From Pseudomonas sp. 10-1B (GTDB taxonomy: Bacteria; Pseudomonadota; Gammaproteobacteria; Pseudomonadales; Pseudomonadaceae): 64,000 bases of DNA. This document shows, in pieces, positions 18,277 to 26,659 of the stretch; within the stretch, counting starts at the first letter, position 1, and each line of letters opens with the position of its first letter. The DNA is taken from positions 248,001 to 312,000 of the forward strand of contig NZ_JYKS01000015.1 in the NCBI RefSeq assembly GCF_000935045.1. Reading direction: 5' to 3'. The notes under the pieces are model-generated. The model saw only the letters and a program-made list of their open reading frames with translations, ran no database searches and had not been told where the DNA came from. Position numbers and translations under genes: made by a program.

Positions 18277-18458
18277 GGTACGAGAGATATCCAGGCGCGG
18301 ACCAAGGCCTCAACCTGAGAGTCAAAGGCCGCGCGTACCTGCACTGCAGCACGCGCATGCTCCCCCACCCTGACCAGATCTCCTCCCTGCCCGTTTTGTG
18401 ACGCTCGCGCTCTACAGCAACGAACAGACGTATCAACCACAACTCACCCGGAGTCGAG

Positions 18459-19214
18459 ATGAACAGATTCGAGAACAAAGTGGCGATCGTGACTGGAGGT
18501 GCCGGCGGTATCGGCTCTGCGATAGCAGAGCGCCTGGCAAGCGAGGGGGCGACGGTCGTGGTCAGCGACGTCAATCTGCAAGCCGCACAAGAGGTTGCCA
18601 AGCAAATCGTAGGCTCCGGGGGCAAGGCAATTGCTCTGGCAGCGGACATCGGCTCGGGTGAGGCCTGCCGTGGACTAGTGAAATCAGTTGTCGAACAACT
18701 CGGGCGCATCGATATCTTGGTCAACAATGCCGGTATCAACCGACGCGGCAACCTCCTGGCACTGAGCGAGGACGATTGGCACAGCAGCTTCGCCATCAAC
18801 CTGGACTCGATGTTCCACCTGTGCCGCGCCGTGCTGCCGATCATGATCGACAATGGCGCCGGCGCCATCGTCAACACCGCCTCACAATGGGGCCTCTACC
18901 CTGCCCCGGGCCATATTGCCTATAACGTCACGAAGGCTGCGGTAGCCTCGTTCACTCAGAATTTGGCGCGTGACTACGCCCCACAGAACATCCGTGTCAA
19001 CGCCGTATGCCCAGGTGAAATTCACACTCCGATGCTTGAGGCCGGCGTGCTTCGTTCTGGCCGCACCATCGCTGATCTTGATCGGATGGTACCGTTCGGA
19101 CGTATCGGCAAGCCTGAAGAGGTTGCTGCGCTGGTGGCATTCCTTGCTTCGGATGAAGCTGCATTCATGTGCGGGTCGCTGGTCGAGATCACTGGCGCCC
19201 AGGCAGTAGCCTGA
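18459..19214 (+). CDS. Short-chain dehydrogenase/reductase
   Basis: 251 residues, classical SDR. Cofactor motif TGGAGGIGSA, structural NNAG, and catalytic Ser then YNVTK (Tyr-x-x-x-Lys). The C-terminal GSLVEITGAQ resembles the usual GxxxxVDGG end. Start ATG 18459 follows CCCGGAGT. It lies 182 bp after the GntR gene on the same strand; the substrate is unknown, possibly a hydroxy acid or alcohol linked to the operon. Confidence 0.88.
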   Translation: MNRFENKVAIVTGGAGGIGSAIAERLASEGATVVVSDVNLQAAQEVAKQIVGSGGKAIALAADIGSGEACRGLVKSVVEQLGRIDILVNNAGINRRGNLLALSEDDWHSSFAINLDSMFHLCRAVLPIMIDNGAGAIVNTASQWGLYPAPGHIAYNVTKAAVASFTQNLARDYAPQNIRVNAVCPGEIHTPMLEAGVLRSGRTIADLDRMVPFGRIGKPEEVAALVAFLASDEAAFMCGSLVEITGAQAVA

Positions 19215-19223
19215 TTTGCGCGA

Positions 19224-19259
19224 GCCTGTCGCAGCCCATTGCTGGCTTGCGACAGGCTT
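19224..19259. terminator. Stem-loop between convergent SDR and LysE genes
   Basis: 11-bp inverted repeat AGCCTGTCGCA / TGCGACAGGCT with a 14-nt loop, exactly in the gap between the two stop codons; can serve both directions. Confidence 0.6.
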
Positions 19260-19266
19260 GTGGCAC

Positions 19267-19887
19267 TCAATGCTTGCTCAACGCCAGACGCGTGGCGAAA
19301 GCCACAAAGATCACACCGGTCGTACGGTCCATCCAGCGGATCACCTGCTCTCTACGCAGCACCGTCGCCAATGACTGGGTCGCACCGATCAACACCAACG
19401 ACCACAGCAGACCAAGCAGTACGTGGATTGCGACCAGGCCGAACGTCCAGACAACCAGTGGCTGACCTTGCGGAATGAACTGGGGCAGGAACGAGACGTA
19501 GAAAATCCCCACTTTCGGATTCAGTACATTCCCCATCATCCCCTTCACGAACCAGTTTGAGGACGCCTTCGCCTCAGGCTCGGCTGCAGCCAGAGATTGG
19601 CGGGGACGCAGGAGCATGTTAAGGCCAAGGTAGGCCAGGTAGGCCGCACCACAGTATTTCAACAGGTTGTAGGCCAGCTCAGAGACCGCGATCAATGCGC
19701 CCAAGCCAAAAGCGACCGCGGCGCCCCATAGCAGGCATCCGGCATTGATGCCCAGTGCGGCACGAAAAGCCTGCGACCTGCCCTCGACCGTGGCAGTTCG
19801 CAAGATCAGTGCCGTGTCGAGGCCTGGCGTCAAGGTGAGAACGGTTGCCGCCAGGGTGAAAGCCAGCAAATTGTCGGTTACAGACAT
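19267..19887 (-). CDS. LysE/RhtB-family amino-acid exporter
   Basis: 206 residues with about six hydrophobic segments. The N-terminal TLTPGLDTALILRTA matches the LysE/RhtB signature TPGP-like motif, and NVLNPKVGIFYVSFLPQF is the second family hallmark. It exports amino acids or analogues across the inner membrane. It is convergent with the SDR gene and has no clear operon partner. Confidence 0.9.
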   Translation of the reverse strand: MSVTDNLLAFTLAATVLTLTPGLDTALILRTATVEGRSQAFRAALGINAGCLLWGAAVAFGLGALIAVSELAYNLLKYCGAAYLAYLGLNMLLRPRQSLAAAEPEAKASSNWFVKGMMGNVLNPKVGIFYVSFLPQFIPQGQPLVVWTFGLVAIHVLLGLLWSLVLIGATQSLATVLRREQVIRWMDRTTGVIFVAFATRLALSKH

Positions 19888-19948
19888 CGAGAAAACTCAG
19901 CACGTTGATTTCTGCGCCAAAGGCGCGTGAGGAAGTTGGGTTATCAGT

Positions 19949-20249
19949 CTACCGGAAGCGATACTCGAACCCAGCACCGGCATACCATGACCGCCCGGGG
20001 GCAGCTTCGTAATAGCGAGAGTTGCTGTCGCCGACAATGACAGACCCTACGTACTGCCGATCCATGATGTTGTCCAGCCGTACCAACTGGTGGAACGTCC
20101 ATGACCCATGGCGCTGTTCAAAGCGGGTTCTCCAGTTGAATACCGCATAAGCCGGAGCCGGTGTCTTCCACATAGACTTTGCTGCGGTACTGCCCCTCAA
20201 GGCCCACGCTGACCGACGCTATCGGCTTCCAGACCAGCTCGCCATACAC
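19949..20249 (-). pseudogene. C-terminal remnant of a TonB-dependent outer-membrane receptor
   Basis: The last segment reads LDNIMDRQYVGSVIVGDSN, then YYEAAPGRSWYAGAGFEYRF, ending in the aromatic terminal strand characteristic of TonB receptors. Upstream, VYGELVWKPIASVSVGLEGQ is in another frame, so one frameshift separates two parts of the barrel. The plug domain and most of the barrel are absent. It is joined directly to a piece of another gene at 20249/20250. Confidence 0.75.
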
Positions 20250-20360
20250 AGTGTCCTGAACAGTACCTACCGGAACCTGCCAGACCAGCTTGTGGGTCTT
20301 CAGGTTGACTGCCGACAGCGTACCGAAAGGCGGTGCCTGGCACGGTACGCCCAGCGCGGC
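20250..20360 (-). pseudogene. Fragment of membrane PQQ-dependent glucose dehydrogenase
   Basis: The minus strand encodes ALGVPCQAPPFGTLSAVN then LKTHKLVWQVPVGTVQDT, a stretch found near the C-terminal part of quinoprotein glucose dehydrogenase. Only about 37 residues remain, fused in frame to a TonB-receptor fragment. Upstream to about 20540 no homology is recognised. The two fragments mark a deletion scar. Confidence 0.65.
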
Positions 20361-20543
20361 GTGGCGTAACGTTCAAGGCAGGAAAGCGTGCACCGATAGT
20401 ACATCCCGGCGGAAACTCCCTGGGGTCGGGCACGCTGGAGCCGCAGGACCGAGAACACCCAGGCCCTCCCCCATGCCAGGTAATGCCCGGTGGGTTTGAA
20501 TTTCCTCCGCATGTTGCCCCACCGCTGGGTTGGCGATACGCCT

Positions 20544-21449
20544 TCATCGTCTAACACACCTGAAACCAATGTGAGAGCTAGAGGTGTCGGCCGCCTGCGG
20601 CGAGCGCGCTGGCGCCCGGTAGCGCTGGCAATAATTGGGCGCGCAGAGGTGCGAGCCCCCTTTGAGCACCAGCATTGCTCCACCACCCGCCCCGCCTGCG
20701 CAGCAGGACTTTCTGGGTACGGCATGGCTGCCTCGATACACACTCGTCGTCCATTCCCAGACATTGCCGATCATGTCGTGCAACCCGTAGCCATTGGCGG
20801 GGAAGGCCCCGACCGGCGAGGTGCGCTCATAGCCGCCGACGGCCAGGTTACGCCAGGGAAAATCGCCCTGCCAGGTATTTGCCATGTGTCGACCATCCAG
20901 GAGCAACTGATCCCCCCAGACGAATTCGCTATCCGAGCGGCCGCCCCAAGCGGCGAACTCCCATTCCGCCTCGGTCGGTAATTCACAGCCGGCCCAATGG
21001 GCATAAGCCAGGGCATCCTGCAATGCGACGTGAACCACGGGGTGATCTTCCAGGCCTTGCAAGTTCGACCCTGGGCCCAGCGGGTGGCGCCAGTCCGCGC
21101 CGGGTACCAGTGACCACCAGCGTTTTACGTCGTCCAGCCCGACAGGCGCGTCGGGCGGTGTGAACACAAGTGAGGCCGGTTGTAGAAAATTCACGGCTAC
21201 GCCGGGGTAGTCATGCGGATCCAGGCAACGCTCGGCCTGGGTCACATGCCCGGTTTGGGACACGAATTCGGCGAACATGCGGTTGGTGACGGGTGTCGTC
21301 TGGATGGCGAAAGGCCCGACCTCTTCCTTGTGCGCGGGTGCCTCCTCGGGATAATGGGTGTCGGAGCCCATGAGGAAGCACCCGCCCTCTAGCCTGACCA
21401 TCGGCGCACCAGCGGCGTCGATCAGGAAATGCTCAGGGGTGCTGGTCAT
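20544..21449 (-). CDS. Formylglycine-generating enzyme (sulfatase-modifying factor)
   Basis: 301 residues from ATG 21449. The family end GGSHLCAPNYCQRYRAPARS contains the two active-site cysteines (LCxxxYC) that bind copper in aerobic FGE, and MIGNVWEWT is the classical FGE-sulfatase domain motif. FGE oxidises a Cys in the CxPxR motif of sulfatases to formylglycine. The start overlaps the end of the sulfatase gene by 17 bp, so the enzyme and its substrate are coupled. ORF frames can be extended upstream to 21809, but that part is antisense to sulfatase coding in another frame. Confidence 0.92.
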   Translation of the reverse strand: MTSTPEHFLIDAAGAPMVRLEGGCFLMGSDTHYPEEAPAHKEEVGPFAIQTTPVTNRMFAEFVSQTGHVTQAERCLDPHDYPGVAVNFLQPASLVFTPPDAPVGLDDVKRWWSLVPGADWRHPLGPGSNLQGLEDHPVVHVALQDALAYAHWAGCELPTEAEWEFAAWGGRSDSEFVWGDQLLLDGRHMANTWQGDFPWRNLAVGGYERTSPVGAFPANGYGLHDMIGNVWEWTTSVYRGSHAVPRKSCCAGGAGGGAMLVLKGGSHLCAPNYCQRYRAPARSPQAADTSSSHIGFRCVRR

Positions 21450-23154
21450 CGGCTGTCTCGTAATGTTTGATTTCGTTGCCGAAACGGATCTTCGCTGCCA
21501 GCTGCGTGTCCCACTCGATACCATTGCGGGCCTGGCACTGCTGCCACTGCCTGAGCAATGAACTGACCACAGCAGGTTCGCGGCCTGCCAGGTCCTGACG
21601 CTCGGTGGGGTCCTTGCGGATATCGAACAGCTCCCATTGCCCGGTGCCCCATGGGGTGTTGCTGAAGGCCATCTTCCAAGGGCCCTGGCGCAGCGAAACA
21701 CGGCCGAACAACTCAGTGCACTGGACCTCCTCGGCGGGGTGGATGCTGTCCTGGGCCTTGCGCAGGAAGCCCAGTGCAGACCTGCCTTGCATTCTCTCCA
21801 CTCTCGCATCGTGAATGGACGGATGTTCGACGTGCGCGAGCTCCAGGAATGTGGGGGCCAGATCCTTCACGCTCATGTACACGTTGCTCTCCTCGCCGCG
21901 ACGCATTCCCGGCCCCATGATGAATGCGGCTGTGCGGGTGCCGCCTTCGTAGGTGTAGGCCTTGAACATTCTGAACGGGGTCGAGCTGACCCGCGCCCAG
22001 TTGGGGCCATAGCCGCTGAAGGAGCTGGGCTTGCCGATATTGTCTAGCGAGTTGTCGAAGTTCTCGGCGATCCATTTGGCGGCGTTCGGCGTTACATCCT
22101 CTGGATTGCTACCCTCGGCACCATTATCGGAGAAGAACACGAACACCGTGTTGTCATACTGATCGGTGTCCTTGAGGTGCTTGATCAACCTGCCGACGTT
22201 GTCGTCGAGGTTGCTGATCATGCCGGCGTAGATCTCCATGCGCCGCGCCTCGAAGGCGCGCTCTCGCGCCGATAGTTTGTCCCAGCTGGGCCAAACCCCG
22301 GGCCCTGGGTTGATCTGCACATCCTGGGCAACCAGCCCCTTGGCTTTCATACGCTCCAGACGGGCTTGGGCGACGGTCGCGTAGCCCTTGTCGTAGGCGC
22401 CACGGTAGCGCTCCAGGTAAGCCGCCGGAACCTGCAGCGGCCAGTGCGGAGCGGTGTAGGCCAGGTAGGCGAAGAACGGTTTGTCGCCGGGGTGGTCGCC
22501 GATCTGGCGAATGGCCGTGGAGGTGAAAAAGTCCGAGGAATAGCCGAAGTCCTTCGGCAGATCGATGTTCTTGCCGTTCAGCCGGTAGGTCGCTTTCGGG
22601 GCCCTGTCGGATACGCCACCTTGGGTGAAATGGTTCGCCGCCCCTTCCAGCAGCGCGAAGGACTGGTCGAAACCACGCGCCGTCGGGCTAAGCTCCTCGG
22701 TCTTGCCCAAGTGCCACTTGCCTACCATCAATGTGCGGTAGCCGCCGGCCTGCAGCAGTTTTGGAAAGGCCACCACCCGGTCGGTCAGATAGCCTTCGTA
22801 ACCGCGCTTGCCAGCTTGTTCCGGCAGGATCACCTCGGCCATCGTGCCGACGCCGGCGATATGGTTGTCGGTACCGCTCATGAGCATGGAGCGCGTCGGC
22901 GAACAGGTCGGCGCCGTATGATAGTTGCCGAGAATTACGCCTTGGTTGGCGATCGAGTCCAGGTTGGGTGTCTGGATCTCGCTACCGAATGCACTGAGGT
23001 CCGAATAGCCCATATCGTCGGCCACGATCAGTACGATGTTCGGCCGCGCCTGAGGGTCGAAGGTGGCCGCATGGCTCTGTGGCAGCGAAAGCAGGTTCAA
23101 GCCGCCCAGCAGGGCGATGGCACAGATCAGGTTTGGCTTGCGTACATCGATCAT
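21433..23154 (-). CDS. Exported Cys-type arylsulfatase
   Basis: 573 residues. A signal peptide (IALLGGLNLLSLPQSHA) precedes RPNIVLIVADDMGYSD, the metal-binding start of sulfatases. The active-site motif is CSPTR in HTAPTCSPTRSM, so the nucleophile is formylglycine made from Cys by the FGE encoded next door; GKWHLGK is the second sulfatase signature. It releases sulfate from organic sulfate esters, most likely in the periplasm. It lies between the FGE gene and a porin gene, all minus strand, forming an organosulfate-use operon. Confidence 0.93.
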   Translation of the reverse strand: MIDVRKPNLICAIALLGGLNLLSLPQSHAATFDPQARPNIVLIVADDMGYSDLSAFGSEIQTPNLDSIANQGVILGNYHTAPTCSPTRSMLMSGTDNHIAGVGTMAEVILPEQAGKRGYEGYLTDRVVAFPKLLQAGGYRTLMVGKWHLGKTEELSPTARGFDQSFALLEGAANHFTQGGVSDRAPKATYRLNGKNIDLPKDFGYSSDFFTSTAIRQIGDHPGDKPFFAYLAYTAPHWPLQVPAAYLERYRGAYDKGYATVAQARLERMKAKGLVAQDVQINPGPGVWPSWDKLSARERAFEARRMEIYAGMISNLDDNVGRLIKHLKDTDQYDNTVFVFFSDNGAEGSNPEDVTPNAAKWIAENFDNSLDNIGKPSSFSGYGPNWARVSSTPFRMFKAYTYEGGTRTAAFIMGPGMRRGEESNVYMSVKDLAPTFLELAHVEHPSIHDARVERMQGRSALGFLRKAQDSIHPAEEVQCTELFGRVSLRQGPWKMAFSNTPWGTGQWELFDIRKDPTERQDLAGREPAVVSSLLRQWQQCQARNGIEWDTQLAAKIRFGNEIKHYETADDQHP

Positions 23155-23209
23155 GACAGGTCTCCATTATTATTTTTCATGTCTCGATGCGGCGCCTGGC
23201 GGCACCGCC

Positions 23210-24628
23210 TCAGAATACGAACTGGGTATAGATCCCGAAGTAGTCGGTATCCGTTCCGCCGATATCTTCCAGCGCTCTGCCCGCCTGGACATGCGTATAT
23301 GCGGCGTGCACTGTGGTGAACCGGTTGATGCGCCAGTCCAGGGAGAGGTTGGTATTGGTCGCGACATGCCGCGAGTTACCCTGGTTTGGGGCATAGGGCG
23401 CGCTGCTCGGCAGGTAATAGATGCCGTCATCGGTGCTTTGGCGCATCAGGTAGTCGATGTTCATCTCGGCCTTGAGATTTGGCGCAAACTGCAGCGACAA
23501 CACCGGCGCGATGTTGATCAGGTTGGTGGTGGTGAACCAGTTGGCGTCGTTGTATACCAGCGCAGGGGCCAACGCCGGCGCGACGAAATCCCCTAGGGTA
23601 TTGTCGTTTCTGTCATCGTCGCCACTGAACGCATTGGCCCTCAAACCCAGGCGCGGCTTGTACTTCAGCTCAGCGAAGGTGTAGCCCCATTGGCTCATCA
23701 CGCCCCAGGCGCGAATGCTCTGGCCCGCGCTGTTACCGCCTTGCAGCACGGCTTCGATGTCGTAGTCCCAGGGCGAGGAGTGGCGGTAGAGTCGCACACC
23801 ATAGCTGTTGCGCCGCTCGCTTCCCGAGGCGCTGGTGTAGGTCGCGTTGTCGCGCCCCACCGTGTAGGCGTAGATATCGACGTGACTGTCCAGGAGGTTC
23901 CAGACCGCAGCCCCGTACAAGCCGGAAAAGTCTTGGCTCTTGTCCCGTTGATCGTCGAATTTGAGCGGGTCGATCTGCGTGGGGCTGACGGAGAACAGCT
24001 CCCAGCGCGCCTTGTCAGGCGTGAACCAGGTCGCCTTCACACCATCGTAGGTGTACCGCACGTTCGCCCCATCCCGTATACCCACCAGCCGTACGCTGCC
24101 CAGCGGCATCACGAAGCGCCCAGCACGAATTTGCGCGGTGCCATAGGCGGGGGCCCCGGTCGCATACTCGACGAACATCTGTTGAAGGTCGACCTTGTCG
24201 CGGTTGAAGCGGCTCACACGCTCGGCGAAGAACTCGCGGTTGTCACCCAGTTCGGTGAATACACGCAGGCCATTGCTCAGGTTGAGGTCACCGCTGATGC
24301 GAAGCCGTTGCTGCAACATGCTGTTGGGATTGCTCTTGCCTCCCACACCAAGCAGGGCACGTTCATAGTCTTGGTACTGATAACGAATCTCCCCTCCTAT
24401 CGACAGATAGTCCCGGGCATCGCTGGAAAGAGGGATGTAGCGGATCGAGCCGAGGAAATCCTGGTCACGGATTCGCGGATCGGCCAGGTACAGCGGCGAG
24501 TCCGCCCACGGAATGGTGCCGACCGCGGGTAACGGCAGGCTCCCTGCATCGCTCTCCATTGCGTTGGCGGATGCCGCAGCGAGAAAGCAGGGAATGGCAC
24601 ATAGCAAGGACTTCGGATTTTTCTTCAT
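23210..24628 (-). CDS. Outer-membrane porin, alginate-export (AlgE-like) family
   Basis: 472 residues. Signal peptide with AASANA, then a mature start and the repeated amphipathic strands of a beta barrel ending in YFGIYTQFVF, a terminal aromatic residue used by the BAM machinery. The region LSIGGEIRYQYQDYE with LQQRLRISGDL is typical of the alginate export family, used for many diffusion channels in Pseudomonas. It is first in the porin-sulfatase-FGE run, so it probably admits sulfate esters (inference). Confidence 0.82.
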   Translation of the reverse strand: MKKNPKSLLCAIPCFLAAASANAMESDAGSLPLPAVGTIPWADSPLYLADPRIRDQDFLGSIRYIPLSSDARDYLSIGGEIRYQYQDYERALLGVGGKSNPNSMLQQRLRISGDLNLSNGLRVFTELGDNREFFAERVSRFNRDKVDLQQMFVEYATGAPAYGTAQIRAGRFVMPLGSVRLVGIRDGANVRYTYDGVKATWFTPDKARWELFSVSPTQIDPLKFDDQRDKSQDFSGLYGAAVWNLLDSHVDIYAYTVGRDNATYTSASGSERRNSYGVRLYRHSSPWDYDIEAVLQGGNSAGQSIRAWGVMSQWGYTFAELKYKPRLGLRANAFSGDDDRNDNTLGDFVAPALAPALVYNDANWFTTTNLINIAPVLSLQFAPNLKAEMNIDYLMRQSTDDGIYYLPSSAPYAPNQGNSRHVATNTNLSLDWRINRFTTVHAAYTHVQAGRALEDIGGTDTDYFGIYTQFVF

Positions 24629-24745
24629 CGCTAGCCTTTTTTATTTTTGTTATTGCGTATCGGGCAGCGCGGGACCAATAGATCGGAGCCATCGCTGTCC
24701 AGGCCCATGTCGAGTGCGGATGAGCCTTCAACTGGACGGCGACCA

Positions 24746-24773
24746 AACTAAACGGCAGAAAACATATCGTCAA
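24746..24773 (-). promoter_or_regulatory. Possible sigma70 promoter of the porin-sulfatase-FGE operon
   Basis: On the minus strand TTGACG (24773-24768) and TTAGTT (24751-24746) are separated by 16 nt, about 120 bp upstream of the porin start. Modest match. Confidence 0.35.
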
Positions 24774-24926
24774 CGATAAAATATATTTTTATGGATTAAT
24801 CTACAAATTAGCCGTCTGATCATTGCTTGAGCATTCGGGCCAAGCGAGCCTGCACTGACGCAGCCTCAATCAGGCAGGGTCCTTCAAAGCCATCTGCGGA
24901 TAATCACTAAACACCCCAACGCGGCA

Positions 24927-25005
24927 CCACAGCATGTTGTGTTGATCGTTACCGAAAAATCCATATATTGTGTCAAAGGCGATCAGCAGACACACCATGT
25001 TGTGC
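24927..25005 (+). promoter_or_regulatory. Three NrdR-like boxes
   Basis: Compared with the 16-bp NrdR consensus acaCwAtATaTwGtgt: box 1 (24927-24942) CCACAGCATGTTGTGT matches 12 of 16; box 2 (24958-24973) has the perfect right side ATATATTGTGT; box 3 (24990-25005) ACACACCATGTTGTGC matches 12 of 16. Starts are 31 and 32 bp apart, three helical turns, the spacing reported for tandem NrdR boxes. They precede a truncated nrdB. Confidence 0.6.
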
Positions 25006-25120
25006 TTTGTCTTTCTCCGCCACTAGGTAGGGTGTTCTCCTTCCCTGCGCCTATGAATGAAGCTGGGGAAGCGCCGATATAAAAATTGACTTTAAAGTCG
25101 GAATCGGTAAGGAAGATCAC

Positions 25121-25543
25121 ATGACGAATCGGAATCACGCTGAATCAACAAACCTGCCAGCAAACATGGCAACACCCGATTCGCCATGCAGCGTGAATGG
25201 TGGGCTCGATGACACAGGAAATTCTGCGGCAGAAACCGCAAGGAAGATTTGCGCAGCAGCCGTCGTCCGCGCCAAGAAGACGCTCAATTACTTGGACGTC
25301 GCTCAGGGAATGGCTGAGCTCGAAGGCACCGCCGCGCGGGTTGCTGTAGACGAAAAACGAATCATTAATTGCAGGGCTGATCTCAATCAGCTGGTACTGT
25401 TACGCTACGATTGGGCATGGCAGAAGTACTTGGACGGCTGCGCCAATCATTGGATGCTACAAGAGATCAATATGACTGCCGACATTGCGCTCTGGAAGAG
25501 CCAGGAAGGCCTGACCGAAGACGCGCCGCATCGTCATGCGTAA
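25121..25543 (+). pseudogene. nrdB: 5' fragment of nrdB (ribonucleotide reductase beta subunit)
   Basis: Of 140 residues, about 90 match the N-terminal part of class I NrdB of Pseudomonas: [34 protein letters not shown], then [19 protein letters not shown]. After LTED the frame runs into APHRHA and stops, just before an inserted palindromic element. The di-iron and radical-Tyr regions are absent, so it cannot be a working subunit. A good ribosome site (AAGGAAGATC) and upstream NrdR-like boxes suggest it is a copy of an nrdB locus with its control region. The main nrdB must be elsewhere. Confidence 0.75.
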
Positions 25544-25551
25544 CCTAGTGT

Positions 25552-25707
25552 CCTGTCTCGGAAATACGTTCTCTTTTGGCGAGTGGCTTGGGTGTTCGGC
25601 CAAGGCGCCGCGACGAGTCATAGCAGGGCTATGGCGAGGAGTGGCAACGCCGGCCGGGCGCCCAAGACGCCGCCAAAAGTGAACAGCTTATTTCCGAGAC
25701 AGGCCCT
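25552..25707. mobile_element. MITE-like palindromic element
   Basis: Ends carry 15-bp perfect terminal inverted repeats (CCTGTCTCGGAAATA at 25552-25566 and its complement at 25689-25703). Inside is a long imperfect palindrome with TTTTGGCG/CGCCAAAA near the tips and CATAGC/GCTATG at the centre. The 9-bp sequence ACCTAGTGT flanks it at 25543-25551 and 25708-25716, consistent with target duplication. There is no transposase gene; about 152-156 bp. It interrupts the nrdB fragment on one side and supplies the stop of the AraC gene on the other. Confidence 0.7.
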
Positions 25708-25709
25708 AC

Positions 25710-26654
25710 CTAGTGTGAAGAGACGAAATTCGAGGGTGCGTTCGATGCCGGCAAAGCGTACGTCGCTTTCATCCATTCAATCTCAGCATGGGGCGTGCGA
25801 CCGAAAAATCGCTTGAACTCCCGGCTGAACTGCGACGGACTTTCATAACCCACATCGAACGCTGCAGCCGCAGCCGTGACATCAGTGCGCAGCATCAACA
25901 ACCGCGCCTGGTGCAGCCGCGTGGACTTGAGATACTGCATGGGCGACGAGTCGGTGACCTTCCTGAAGTGCAGGTGAAAATTGGCCACGCTCATACTGGC
26001 CTCTTGCGCCAAAGCTTCGATGTTCAACTGTTCCTGATAGCAACTGTGAATCTTGCGGATTGCTCTGGTCACCTTCCCGAAATGTCCTTTTTGGCCAAGT
26101 GCAGCGCGCATGGAGCCGCCCTGCTCGCCAGCCAGGATGCGGTAGTAGATTTCACGCACCAGCGATGGGCCAAGAATCTTCGCCTCAACCGGAAGGGTCA
26201 TAGCTTCCAGGAAGCGCAGAGTTGATTGGCGCAGCCCATCGTCCATCGGTGAAGAGTACATGCCTTTAGGCCGTGAAGAAGTCGGACCCAATGTTCGATC
26301 GATCTCCAGTATCAGCTCACCCGCCATTTTGAAATCCAGCTGCATGTACACGGCGAGCATCGGCTCATCCTCACTGGCGTCGGTCTCCATCGTAAAAGGC
26401 ACTGGGACAGAAACAACCAGGTACTGCTGAGCATCGTAGATGTAGACCTCTTCACCCAGATACCCACGCTTTCGGCCCTGGCACAAGATCACGATACCGG
26501 GCTCATAAAGCACTGGCGTGCGGGCCAAGGGCCGGTTGGAACGCAGAAAGCGCACGTCATCCAATGGGCTCAAGTTGTAGCCTTCGAGCGGCGCCAATTG
26601 TTCCATCAACCGGATCATGCGTTGAGCGCAATCTGCACCTGAAACCATATACAA
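25710..26654 (-). CDS. AraC-family transcriptional regulator
   Basis: 314 residues. The N-terminal AraC-type cupin half (VLYEPGIVILCQGRKRGYLG) is followed by two helix-turn-helix motifs (LNIEALAQEASMSVANFHLH; DVGYESPSQFSREFKRFFGR) at the C-terminus. Such proteins control stress or catabolic genes; the neighbouring SDR gene, 6 bp upstream in the same direction, is a probable partner or target. The final codons and stop (25710-25712) lie in the direct repeat that flanks the MITE, so the tail may differ from relatives. An alternative start is ATG 26648. Confidence 0.9.
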   Translation of the reverse strand: MYMVSGADCAQRMIRLMEQLAPLEGYNLSPLDDVRFLRSNRPLARTPVLYEPGIVILCQGRKRGYLGEEVYIYDAQQYLVVSVPVPFTMETDASEDEPMLAVYMQLDFKMAGELILEIDRTLGPTSSRPKGMYSSPMDDGLRQSTLRFLEAMTLPVEAKILGPSLVREIYYRILAGEQGGSMRAALGQKGHFGKVTRAIRKIHSCYQEQLNIEALAQEASMSVANFHLHFRKVTDSSPMQYLKSTRLHQARLLMLRTDVTAAAAAFDVGYESPSQFSREFKRFFGRTPHAEIEWMKATYALPASNAPSNFVSSH

Positions 26655-26659
26655 CCTCC

